This document shows, in pieces, positions 7,051 to 14,213 of a stretch of DNA of 14,268 nucleotides (its first letter is position 1; every line of letters begins with the position of its first letter). The notes below the pieces were generated by a model. The model saw nothing but the letters and a program-made list of their open reading frames with translations, was not told the DNA's origin and did no database searches. The position numbers and the translations under genes were made by a program. Source of the DNA: UBA7672 sp040398465 (lineage in GTDB: Bacteria > Pseudomonadota > Alphaproteobacteria > Caulobacterales > Hyphomonadaceae); NCBI GenBank assembly GCA_040398465.1, contig JBBAUA010000072.1, positions 1 to 14,268 of the forward strand, written 5' to 3'.

Positions 7051-7791
7051 GTGGCGCGCGAAAACGGCATACTTGAAGACTGGCACGACGCCCGGGGTTT
7101 CGGCTTCATCCGCCGCCCCGGCGCCTTGGGAAAAATTTATGTGCACATGAAGGCGATCGGTAAGAGCACCGAACGCCCGAAGCCCGGCGACAAGCTCACC
7201 TACGAAGTCGGTCAGGGCGCCAACGGCCGCCCCGCCGCGCTCGCCGTGCGCATCAAGTCCGAGACCTCAAGGACCGCCGCGGCCAACCTCCCGGCTGGCA
7301 GCGCTTCACAAGGCGCGGCGCCATCAACACCACAAGCTTCCGAATCCGCAACAACGCAGTCCGCCAGAAAACCCCGCCGCGAGCCCCGCCCCGGCATGCG
7401 CCACATCTCGATGCGCACGGCTGCTGCCGCGACCATCATCGTCCTCGTCGGCAACAACGTCATGCTCGACCACGTTCCGGAATGGGTCGGCCTGCTCTAC
7501 ATCATCGGCAGCATCGTCACCTTCCTGTTCTACCAGGCCGACAAGCGCGCCGCGGAAAAGCACGAATGGCGTGCGCCCGAACGCCGTCTCCACCTCGCTG
7601 ACCTGACCTTCGGCATCGTTGGCGGCCTGCTTGCCCAGCATGTCCTCAGGCACAAGACCTACAAGCCCGGCTTCGTGACGATCACCGCCCTGATCACCGC
7701 GCTCCACGTCCTCACGCTCGGCCTCATCATGTTCGGCGTCTACGCCCCCGGCACCGTCGGCGAATTCTTCCGCCGCACCTTCACGGGCTGA
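7051..7791 (+). CDS. Cold-shock domain / DUF1294 membrane fusion protein
   Basis: This 246-residue protein joins an N-terminal cold-shock domain (1-70) to a C-terminal membrane domain of the DUF1294 family. The nucleic-acid-binding motifs are RGFGFI (15-20, RNP1-like) and IYVH (29-32, replacing the usual VFVH, RNP2-like). A flexible linker rich in Ala, Ser, Thr and Pro (about 71-117) follows. Hydrophobic segments lie at about 121-136, 145-161 and 209-231. The DUF1294 signature is YQADKRAAEKHEWRAPERRL (161-180) followed by HLADLTFGIVGG (181-192). The function of this known architecture is not established; membrane-tethered RNA binding is an inference. The start is GTG at 7051, chosen because the cold-shock domain begins immediately after it. 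Only a weak purine-rich stretch lies upstream, so it may rely on read-through from acs, 15 bases before. Confidence 0.92.
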   Translation: MARENGILEDWHDARGFGFIRRPGALGKIYVHMKAIGKSTERPKPGDKLTYEVGQGANGRPAALAVRIKSETSRTAAANLPAGSASQGAAPSTPQASESATTQSARKPRREPRPGMRHISMRTAAAATIIVLVGNNVMLDHVPEWVGLLYIIGSIVTFLFYQADKRAAEKHEWRAPERRLHLADLTFGIVGGLLAQHVLRHKTYKPGFVTITALITALHVLTLGLIMFGVYAPGTVGEFFRRTFTG

Positions 7792-7805
7792 GCTCCACGG
7801 CGTCA

Positions 7806-7837
7806 TTCTCGGGCAAGCCGAAGGCGCAACCCGAGAA
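7806..7837. repeat. Inverted repeat A (8-bp arms) between convergent genes
   Basis: TTCTCGGG (7806-7813) pairs perfectly with CCCGAGAA (7830-7837). The 16-base spacer contains a further small stem GCC-GAA-GGC. It starts 15 bases after the stop of the DUF1294 gene. No T-run follows, so it looks more like an intergenic repeat unit or a Rho-independent-like stem without a U tail than a classical terminator. Confidence 0.55.
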
Positions 7838-7858
7838 CCTCGGTTGTCAGCTCCGAGG
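7838..7858. repeat. Inverted repeat B (6-bp arms), abutting repeat A
   Basis: CCTCGG (7838-7843) pairs with CCGAGG (7853-7858) across nine bases. It begins on the base after repeat A ends, so the two stems would stack as tandem hairpins in a transcript of either strand. Confidence 0.45.
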
Positions 7859-7887
7859 GGACGGATTGGGTTCCTCCGCAGATCCAA

Positions 7888-7914
7888 CCGGGATTCCCGG
7901 CACAAGGGCCGAGG
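7888..7914. repeat. Inverted repeat C, CCGGGA-T-TCCCGG and following stem
   Basis: CCGGGA (7888-7893), one base, then TCCCGG (7895-7900) form a near-continuous dyad. The final CGGC (7898-7901) can instead pair with GCCG (7908-7911). Dyads of this short, GC-rich form recall REP-like intergenic repeats of alphaproteobacteria. Repeats A to C together fill most of the space before the histidine kinase stop at 7967. Confidence 0.4.
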
Positions 7915-7966
7915 GTGGTTCCGCTGGTTTGGCGGGCGTCGAAGCCGATCCGCGATCGCCCCGGCG

Positions 7967-10756
7967 TCACACCGCGATATCGAACGCATCCAGGTCGAAA
8001 TCGTCATCGTTCAGCTTCGTGGATGCTTCATGCGCGCCCGAGGGACGCGCGTGGCGTGCGATGGCCTCGAACAGGATTTCGCGCACGATCGGTTTTGCGA
8101 CGTGATCGTCGGCGCCAGCTTCCTTCGCCTCGATCACATGCTCGTCCGTGGCGTTGGCGGACACGGCAAGCATCGGCGTCGGCATCCGGCCCTGAGCCTT
8201 CTCCCACGCGCGGATCGCGCGCATCGCCGCAAGACCGCCCATGATCGGCATCTGCAGGTCCATCAGGACGAGATCGAACTTGCCTGCCGAGAATTTCTCG
8301 ACCGCTTCCTTTCCGTTCTCCGCAAAGGTGATCTGCAGCCCGCTTTGCGCCAGCAACAGCTCCACCACGCGGCGATTCATAGGATTGTCTTCGGCGACCA
8401 GCAGCCGGAGATTATCGAGATTGGTCTCAGCATCGAAATCCTCGACCTCGACCGCCGTGATCGCCCCCAGCGCGGCGATGCGATCGCGCGAAATCGGCGC
8501 CAGGACCTCGAACGTCGAGCCCTCGCCTTCTTTCGATTGCGCTGTCACCTTCCCGTTCATCAGCTCGACCAGCCGCTTCACGATCGACAGCCCAAGCCCA
8601 AGACCGCCGAACCGCCGCGACGTCGAGATATCGGCCTGCTCGAACCGCTCGAAAATCCGATCCGCCACTTCCGGCGCAAAGCCCACGCCGCTATCGGTCA
8701 CGGACAGCCGCAGCTGCGTGACGCCATCGGGCAGATCCTCCACATGCGCGGACACGCTGATCTGGCCCTGCTCGGTGAACTTCACCGCATTGTTCAGAAG
8801 GTTGCCCAGCACCTGTCCGATCCGCACCGGATCGCCCCGGAAGACGCCATCGCAGCTCGCCGACACGAACGTCTCGAACTGCAGGCCCTTCGCCTCGGCC
8901 CGCGTCCGCGCCGCCTCGCAGGTATTGCGCAGCGTCTCCTCGAGCTCGAACGGACGAATATCGAACTGGATGTCGTCGCCCTCAAGCCGCGAGAATTCGA
9001 CGAGATCGTCCATAACACGCAGCAGCGTGCGCCCGGATGTCGAAATCAGCCGCACCATCTCGCCTTGCCGATCGTCCAGCGGCGTGCGGGCAAGCACTTC
9101 GGACACGGCCAGAACGCCGTTCAGCGGCGTGCGAATCTCGTGACTCATGTTGGACAGGAAGTCCGACTTCGCCGCCGCGGCCACAAGCGCGCGCTGCTCG
9201 GCCTCCATCGCCTTCAGCTCGATCAGCTTGCGCGCCGTGATGTCCTGGATCACGGCAAACGCGCGCGCAGGCGATCCCTTGATCGTCTTGAGGATGCGGA
9301 TCGAAGCCGCATGCCAGAGTTCCCTGCCGCCATCGAACTGCACGCGATACTCGACCGTGTACGGCGCTCCGCCTGCCAGGTGGGTGCGCCACCGGTTGCT
9401 GACGAGATCGCGGTCGGCCGGGTGGATGCAGGCATCGCCGCCGGTCAGCGAGTCGAATGTCGGGCGTTGCGGGAAGAAGTGCTTCCACTCGCCTTCGAGA
9501 TATGTCTCGCGCTTCTCGAAATCCAGCTCCCAGATCATCATCTGGGTAATAGACATCCCGAAGGACAGGCGCTCCTTCGAGGACTCGACCTCATGCTGCG
9601 CGCGCACCAGCTTGGTGACATCTTCATGGATCGAGATGATGCCGCCCACCTCGCCGGAGCCGTCATACCACGGCGCCGAAGACCATTTCAGCCAGCGTTC
9701 GCGTCCATTTGCGCCGACATAGGGGTCGCGGTCGTGGCTCATGATCTCGCCGCGCATCACCTGCCGGTGCATCGCCCGCCACTTCTCGGGCAACCACGTC
9801 AGGATGTCGTAGACATTGCGGCCGAGAACCTCTTCCTCGGTCAATTTCTGCTCGGCGGTCCAGCTTGCGCTGGCCATCAACACGCGCATTTCCCTGTCGC
9901 ACATGCATATCGGCATGGGCGCCGCCTGCACGAAACGGCGCACGGTGGAATCAGCGTTGAGCGCCGCCTGCAGGGCGGTGTGTCCGTCGGTCTTGTCGAC
10001 GATCACGCCGTTCATCGACTCGACCTGGCCGCGCGCGTCGATTGATGGCGACCCGGCGATGCGGATCATCCGGGTCGTGCCATCGGCGCGCCGAATCCGG
10101 AATGTGTGCTTCACGGGGCGGCGCTTGTCGAAAGCTTCGCGCGCTGCCGTGACTGCGCTCTCCTGGTCTTCCGGCAGGATCATCGCGCTGAGATCAGAGA
10201 GCAGCAGCGGAGGCGCCGCCGGATCGAGCCCGAGAATACGCGCCGCGCCCGGCGTGCAATGCAGCTTCAGGTCACGGCCCGTGCGCCAGTGGCCGATGTC
10301 GCCGACCTGCTCAACCGCATCGCGCGAGGCCGCCGTCTCCTGGCGTTGCCGCTCGAGCATGTTCTGCTTGGTCACGTCGCGGCCGACGAACGAGATGAAG
10401 CCGGAGGAATCCAGCCAGGTCAGGTCGGCGTCGATCAGGCGCGTTTCATTCCCGATGCGGAAGCGGATCTGCGTCGTCCGGGCAGGCGTTCTTTCGCTCA
10501 GGTTGCGCAGCGTCTCGCGAATGGCCTCGCGCTGTTCGGCTTCGACGTAGGACAGGATCGAGGCATCATGCGCGCCGCCCGCCGGACCCGTAAGCCGCCG
10601 ATAAGCGATGTTGGCGCGGATCACGCGGCCGTCCTGGTCGATCAGCGCAAACGACTCGGTGGCGGCATTCAGGAAATGTTCGGTCGCGCTGGCAAAGCAG
10701 CGCTCGATCACCTCGGGAGGTGAAGCCGAGCCCATGGGGAAGGGAGCTGACGACAT
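7967..10756 (-). CDS. Cytoplasmic hybrid histidine kinase, four PAS domains plus receiver
   Basis: This 929-residue sensor has no membrane helix and so senses an internal signal. Four PAS-like modules lie at about 24-135, 147-258, 275-395 and 400-515; the third and fourth end in the PAC-like IISIHEDVTK and FAVIQDITARK. The dimerisation domain has its H-box NMSHEIRTPLNG with phospho-acceptor H539. The ATPase domain shows the N-box NLLNNAVKFT (652-661), DSGVGFAP (688-695) and GGLGLGLSIV (727-736). The receiver (about 785-900) has the acidic pair E789/D790 and phospho-acceptor D833 in LMDLQMP, with the usual Lys-Pro near its end. No PAS residue pattern reveals a cofactor. No phosphotransfer protein, response regulator or output gene is adjacent, so it is an orphan whose partner lies elsewhere. 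The start ATG at 10756 has no clear ribosome site; an ATG seven codons in is an alternative. Confidence 0.95.
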   Translation of the reverse strand: MSSAPFPMGSASPPEVIERCFASATEHFLNAATESFALIDQDGRVIRANIAYRRLTGPAGGAHDASILSYVEAEQREAIRETLRNLSERTPARTTQIRFRIGNETRLIDADLTWLDSSGFISFVGRDVTKQNMLERQRQETAASRDAVEQVGDIGHWRTGRDLKLHCTPGAARILGLDPAAPPLLLSDLSAMILPEDQESAVTAAREAFDKRRPVKHTFRIRRADGTTRMIRIAGSPSIDARGQVESMNGVIVDKTDGHTALQAALNADSTVRRFVQAAPMPICMCDREMRVLMASASWTAEQKLTEEEVLGRNVYDILTWLPEKWRAMHRQVMRGEIMSHDRDPYVGANGRERWLKWSSAPWYDGSGEVGGIISIHEDVTKLVRAQHEVESSKERLSFGMSITQMMIWELDFEKRETYLEGEWKHFFPQRPTFDSLTGGDACIHPADRDLVSNRWRTHLAGGAPYTVEYRVQFDGGRELWHAASIRILKTIKGSPARAFAVIQDITARKLIELKAMEAEQRALVAAAAKSDFLSNMSHEIRTPLNGVLAVSEVLARTPLDDRQGEMVRLISTSGRTLLRVMDDLVEFSRLEGDDIQFDIRPFELEETLRNTCEAARTRAEAKGLQFETFVSASCDGVFRGDPVRIGQVLGNLLNNAVKFTEQGQISVSAHVEDLPDGVTQLRLSVTDSGVGFAPEVADRIFERFEQADISTSRRFGGLGLGLSIVKRLVELMNGKVTAQSKEGEGSTFEVLAPISRDRIAALGAITAVEVEDFDAETNLDNLRLLVAEDNPMNRRVVELLLAQSGLQITFAENGKEAVEKFSAGKFDLVLMDLQMPIMGGLAAMRAIRAWEKAQGRMPTPMLAVSANATDEHVIEAKEAGADDHVAKPIVREILFEAIARHARPSGAHEASTKLNDDDFDLDAFDIAV

Positions 10757-10875
10757 CTACGCGTTGGGCCTGTGAATCGTGGTGCGAGCCATCTCGGGCC
10801 GAAACCGTTAACAAACCCGTAGACGTTCAGCGGCCGACGAGCGATTTCCAGCGCGATATCAGGCCGCATCGCATG
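10757..10875 (-). promoter_or_regulatory. Upstream region of the histidine kinase
   Basis: These 119 bases lie between the SelO stop and the kinase start, so the kinase promoter should be here unless it is read through from selO. An AT-richer patch around 10803-10820 contains GTTAAC. That resembles half of a CtrA site (TTAA-N7-TTAA), but the second half is missing. A loose GCGAT/ATCGC dyad near 10853-10872 follows the selO stop. Confidence 0.3.
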
Positions 10876-12303
10876 TCACATCTGCTTAATCGGCGTCATC
10901 GCCAATGCGGCTCGCGCCTGCTCGATCCGCTCCATGTGCCTGTAGAACGGCGCCCAATTGTCGTGCTCGGCAATTTCTTCCCAGAGCGCCTCCACGTCCT
11001 CGATCAGCAGGCGCGCTGGACCTTCGTTCCTGAAATAGTCGTGCCCCAGCCGCTCGGACCTTTCGGGCGTGCAGACCAACAGCGCGGACCGGACAGCTGC
11101 AAAATCTGGCGCCGCATACAACGCCGCAATCGGACTGGCCGCAGACCGCGCTTCGCTGGCGGCCCCTCCGAACCAGTCGAAGAATACCTGCGACCAGGAA
11201 GCCCGCGTGGCGCCCATCCATCCGAACAGCGCCTTCAGGAGTTCAAGGTCTCTCTCCTCGCTCGCCGATTGCAAACCGAGCATCGCCAGCATCCGACCAC
11301 GGAAGGCCTCACGGTAGAGACCCTCGAACCGGCTCAGTTCGGGCTCCAGCGCGCTCACATCGCACACCAGCGTCAGGCATTCGGCAAGCTGGGAGAGATT
11401 CCACAGCGCGGCCGAAGGCTGGCGCCCGAACGCATAGAGCCCGTTATGATCGAAATACGCCGCAGTGAAACTCGGATCGGAGTACGGCAGGAAACGCCAT
11501 GGACCGTAGTCAAAGCTCTCGCCCGTCACTACCATGTTGTCCGTGTTGAGGACCCCGTGCACGAACCCCGCCGCCATCCACGACGCAGCAAGTTCAGCTG
11601 TCGCCTGCACGACTTCACGCAAAAACCCCACCGCTGAGGCCGCCGTGTCCGCGGCAGCCGCCTGCGGATAGAAATGCCGGATGCAGTACTCGACCAGCTT
11701 GGCCGTGCCTTCCGCGTCCCCGCCATAGGCAAGCCTCTGGAATGTGCCGAACCGCACGTGGCTGTGAGACAACCGCACCAGCACGGATGAACGCGTTGGC
11801 GATGGCTCGTCATTCCGGTGCAGCTGTTCGCCCGTCTCGATCAGCGAGAACGCCTTCGACGTGTAGACGCCGAAGGCCTCCAGCATCCCCGCCGCCATGA
11901 TCTCGCGTACCCCGCCCTTCAGCGTCAGCCGTCCATCGCCGCTGCGCGAAAACGGCGTCTGCCCCGAACCCTTGGTGCCGAGATCGAGCAACCGGCCAGC
12001 ATCATCGCGCAATTGCGCAAACAGGAAACCACGCCCGTCTCCAATCTGCGGATTGTAAACCTGGAACTGGTGGCCGTGATATGCCAGCGCCAGCGGCGTC
12101 TCGAGTGACCCCTGCAACGGATCGAACCTGCCAAAGTGCGCGATCCATTCTGCCTCGCTCAGCGCGCCGAGCCCGACACGCTCCGCCCACCGCTGGTTGC
12201 GCCAGCGCGCCGTGTGCTGCGGAAAATCAGCAGGCGCGACTTGGCGATAGAAGCTGCTGTCGAGTTCGAGAATGGCGCGCTCAGGGCGGAAGACGGCGCT
12301 CAT
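10876..12303 (-). CDS. selO: SelO (YdiU/UPF0061) family protein adenylyltransferase
   Basis: This 475-residue pseudokinase-fold enzyme is expected to transfer AMP from ATP to hydroxyl side chains of proteins, a role tied to redox stress in E. coli. Signatures visible in order are YHGHQFQVYNPQIGDGRGF (75-93), LGTKGSGQTPFSRSGDG (108-124) and LKGGVREI (128-135). K111 and E134 are the likely ATP ion pair. HGVLNTDNM (249-257) holds catalytic D255, and FDYGPW (264-269) the metal ligand D265. All key active-site residues seem present. The C-terminal part is unlike E. coli SelO: the family's NPxxxLRN motif is not visible, replaced by HDYFRNEGPARLLIEDVEAL (431-450) and ending without the usual terminal cysteine. 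The ATG overlaps the stop of the upstream lipoprotein gene (ATGA, 12300-12303), so translation is probably coupled. Confidence 0.93.
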   Translation of the reverse strand: MSAVFRPERAILELDSSFYRQVAPADFPQHTARWRNQRWAERVGLGALSEAEWIAHFGRFDPLQGSLETPLALAYHGHQFQVYNPQIGDGRGFLFAQLRDDAGRLLDLGTKGSGQTPFSRSGDGRLTLKGGVREIMAAGMLEAFGVYTSKAFSLIETGEQLHRNDEPSPTRSSVLVRLSHSHVRFGTFQRLAYGGDAEGTAKLVEYCIRHFYPQAAAADTAASAVGFLREVVQATAELAASWMAAGFVHGVLNTDNMVVTGESFDYGPWRFLPYSDPSFTAAYFDHNGLYAFGRQPSAALWNLSQLAECLTLVCDVSALEPELSRFEGLYREAFRGRMLAMLGLQSASEERDLELLKALFGWMGATRASWSQVFFDWFGGAASEARSAASPIAALYAAPDFAAVRSALLVCTPERSERLGHDYFRNEGPARLLIEDVEALWEEIAEHDNWAPFYRHMERIEQARAALAMTPIKQM

Positions 12304-12791
12304 TGCGCCGGCGGCACAAGCACGATCGGAATCCGCAGCGTGCGCGCAGGCCCCGCCACATCGCTGCCGGCGCTTAACGGCGCGGGCATGTCTTCCTGCA
12401 GCACCAGCGTCGCCGGCGTCTCCGCAGCAACATCAAATGGCAGCTCCGCACGGAACTTCATTGTCTCCGGATAGCTGCCATCCTGCGGCAACTCGTACCT
12501 GGCTGGCGCCTCCGAGATTGGCTTGCCATCGACTTCGATCTTCGCCGGGAACTGCCCCTCGAAAATCCAGTCCGACTTGACCAGGCCTTCCACCACCAGC
12601 GGACTTGTCACACGAGCCTCCGCCTTCACGCCCGTCACGGTGATCTCGCCATTCGGCGCCGGAATCTCGTCGGCCATCAAGGTGGGTTCGATCGCCACTT
12701 CAGGCGGCGCCGACGCGACTGGCTGCGGCACCGGCTCAGTCGCTGGCGTGCACGCGCTCAGAACGACCAAGGCCATCAATACACGCTTCAT
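12300..12791 (-). CDS. Gmad2-type immunoglobulin-like lipoprotein
   Basis: This 163-residue precursor starts with a lipoprotein signal (MKRVLMALVVLSAC): the lipobox LSAC puts the lipidated cysteine at position 14. A Pro/Ala/Glu-rich linker (15-45) leads to one domain (about 48-156) that matches the Gmad2 immunoglobulin-like pattern: ITVTGVK, VTSPLVVEGLV, WIFEGQFPAKIEVDGKP and a closing RTLRIPI. Gmad2 domains occur in secreted proteins of many bacteria, including spore germination proteins, without a proven role. The reading frame extends upstream to 12908. The ATG at 12791 is preferred because it begins the signal peptide and has AGGAGA about seven bases upstream. The gene overlaps selO by the four bases ATGA and is the first gene of that pair. 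Confidence 0.85.
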   Translation of the reverse strand: MKRVLMALVVLSACTPATEPVPQPVASAPPEVAIEPTLMADEIPAPNGEITVTGVKAEARVTSPLVVEGLVKSDWIFEGQFPAKIEVDGKPISEAPARYELPQDGSYPETMKFRAELPFDVAAETPATLVLQEDMPAPLSAGSDVAGPARTLRIPIVLVPPAQ

Positions 12792-12797
12792 GGGACG

Positions 12798-12804
12798 TCT
12801 CTCC
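12798..12804 (-). promoter_or_regulatory. Shine-Dalgarno sequence of the lipoprotein gene
   Basis: On the minus strand CAGGAGAG lies seven bases or so before the ATG at 12791. This strong site decides the start in favour of the signal-peptide form rather than the longer frame from 12908. Confidence 0.7.
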
Positions 12805-13105
12805 TGCAAGGCAGTCACCAGAGTAGAACGGATTCCCGACTTGCCAAAATCCTGCCCGAATCTTCGGCCAGATGGTCGCAGGTCGGGGGACACTCTCCCG
12901 CACATCACGGAGCCACACAGCCAATGAGGCGACTGAGATTAGCCAGTTCGCCCCTCTGTATCCCAGGGGGCGGTCAGCGCTCCCGAGGATTCTCCGGAAG
13001 CGTCTGACCTCAAACGAATGACCTGGCTCGCGATGCGCAATTCCGCGCGCGCGAGGCCGTGTTCGCGATGACCTGCCCTTCCGGCGGGATAGCGGGCGCA
13101 TGTCG

Positions 13106-13113
13106 AGAGGAGA
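13106..13113 (+). promoter_or_regulatory. Shine-Dalgarno sequence of the PcfJ-like gene
   Basis: AGAGGAGA lies seven bases before the ATG at 13121. It places the start there rather than at the in-frame ATG at 13100, which the site would otherwise follow. Confidence 0.7.
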
Positions 13114-13120
13114 CGCGACC

Positions 13121-14170
13121 ATGGTCGCGCAACTGTTCCATCGCGCGCCCCAGCGGGCGCGCACGGCGAGCCCGCTGCTCGCATATCTCGCCGGCGATTT
13201 CGCCGACGCGATCGCGCGTATCTGGCCCGCGCCGCATGGCGATTTCTTCGCCCTGCCCGCCGCGCGCCGTCATGCCGTTGCGCTGGCGCTCGCGGGCCAT
13301 ATTCGCCAGCCAGCGTCCGACGCCGACCTGCGCCGTCTGGTCGAATACCAGCGCGACGCAGTCGTGGCCGAGGCGTTCCCGCGTGTGCCTCCCACCGGTC
13401 TGATGCGCGCTCTGGCGAAAGCCGGCGAGCAGCTCTGGCGACGCGAGGACTACGACACCTTCGTGGCCCTTATGGCCGAACCGATGGCGAACGAAGTCCT
13501 GCGCCACCTCGACGATGTGCGTCCGGCCGCCTTCGGCCCGATCGCCCTCCTGCCCGAGGCGCTGCGCATGGCGCCGGTGGTTCGCGTCCTGCCCTCCACG
13601 GCGGCAGCGCACGATCTCGCACGCGCCTTCCGCCTCGCGGCGCGCATGCGTGAGCCAGGCGCCCCCGCACGGATCGCGCGCCGCTGGGGCGCGGGTGGCG
13701 ACATCCGCGCAGTCTTCGGCCGCGCTGTCGAGGACCTGACGCCCGACGTGTTCCGCCCTGCCGGTCCTCCCCCGGTTCTGGCGGCGCCGTTCGTGGCGAT
13801 CACGGGCCGCAAGCAGCTGGAAGGCGTCGCGCTGGAATTCCGCAACTGCCTCGCCGAGCACGGCGCGCGCGTCGCGGAGGGCCGCATGGCCGTCTATGTC
13901 TGGCGCGCCGAGCCGCTCGCGGCGATCGCGCTAAGCCGTGACGCCGCTGGCTGGCGTCTCGCCGAAGCCAAGGCGCCGGACAACGTCGATCTCGAGGAAG
14001 GCTTCCTGCGCCAGCTCGCAGCCCGCCTCGATCTCGCCGGCGTCCGCACGGGCCCCTCCGTGCAGAACGTCTCGTGCCGGCTCGACGACTGGGCGAACGG
14101 CAACTCCTATCCTCGCGAGCACCGGGTCTCGTTCGTCGAAGACCTGGCGCTCGGCGACCTCTGGAGCTGA
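13121..14170 (+). CDS. Hypothetical protein with PcfJ-like C-terminal motif
   Basis: This 349-residue soluble protein has no signal peptide and no hydrophobic helix. I do not recognise the N-terminal two thirds, which are Ala/Arg-rich and mostly helical (LAYLAGDFADAIARIW, LMRALAKAGEQLWRREDYD). The C-terminal third (about 225-300) reads FRNCLAEHG (240-248), GRMAVYVWR (254-262), EPLAAIALSRDAAGWRL (264-280), AEAKAPDNVD (281-290). That spacing of NC, a basic strand, an aliphatic strand and a closing polar turn resembles the PcfJ-like domain, first named from a conjugative plasmid operon and of unknown function. The resemblance is by eye and could be shared fold only. The ATG at 13121 is chosen for its AGAGGAGA site; an in-frame ATG at 13100 is an alternative. 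The gene stands alone: the upstream genes diverge, and a strong stem-loop follows at once. Confidence 0.6.
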   Translation: MVAQLFHRAPQRARTASPLLAYLAGDFADAIARIWPAPHGDFFALPAARRHAVALALAGHIRQPASDADLRRLVEYQRDAVVAEAFPRVPPTGLMRALAKAGEQLWRREDYDTFVALMAEPMANEVLRHLDDVRPAAFGPIALLPEALRMAPVVRVLPSTAAAHDLARAFRLAARMREPGAPARIARRWGAGGDIRAVFGRAVEDLTPDVFRPAGPPPVLAAPFVAITGRKQLEGVALEFRNCLAEHGARVAEGRMAVYVWRAEPLAAIALSRDAAGWRLAEAKAPDNVDLEEGFLRQLAARLDLAGVRTGPSVQNVSCRLDDWANGNSYPREHRVSFVEDLALGDLWS

Positions 14171-14176
14171 CGGAGA

Positions 14177-14213
14177 CATGTTCCGCGCTGGCCTTCGATC
14201 AGCGCGGAACATG
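14177..14213. terminator. Perfect 14-bp stem-loop, probable bidirectional terminator
   Basis: CATGTTCCGCGCTG (14177-14190) pairs without a mismatch with CAGCGCGGAACATG (14200-14213) across a nine-base loop GCCTTCGAT. It begins six bases after the stop of the PcfJ-like gene and overlaps the last codons of the probable convergent gene. No T-run follows on either strand, so it would end transcription imperfectly without Rho. An mRNA 3'-end stabiliser is the alternative. Confidence 0.65.

Larger units (their letters stand above)
12792..13120. other. Divergent intergenic region, lipoprotein-selO / PcfJ-like gene
   Basis: These 329 bases hold the start signals of two divergent genes and no supported gene. 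CGCCCC (12949-12954) pairs with GGGGCG (12967-12972) across 12 bases. ATGACCTG occurs twice, at 13018 and 13068. TCGCGATG also occurs twice, near 13028 and 13063, making a loose direct-repeat pair about 35-50 bases apart, just before the plus-strand gene. A 27-codon frame from ATG near 12925 on the plus strand lacks a good ribosome site. I see no clear sigma-70 boxes. Confidence 0.4.

Noticed and set aside
7844..10045. A 733-codon open frame on the plus strand
   Set aside because: It lies wholly antisense to the histidine kinase, whose domains and catalytic residues are complete. The predicted peptide is Arg/His-rich with no recognisable domain, typical of high-GC antisense frames.
10803..10820. 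Possible CtrA site (GTTAAC) before the histidine kinase
   Set aside because: Only one TTAA half is present; the spaced second half is missing.
12925..13008. A 27-codon plus-strand frame starting MRRLRLASS
   Set aside because: It has no well-placed ribosome site and no supporting composition, and it overlaps a dyad. It is too short to claim.
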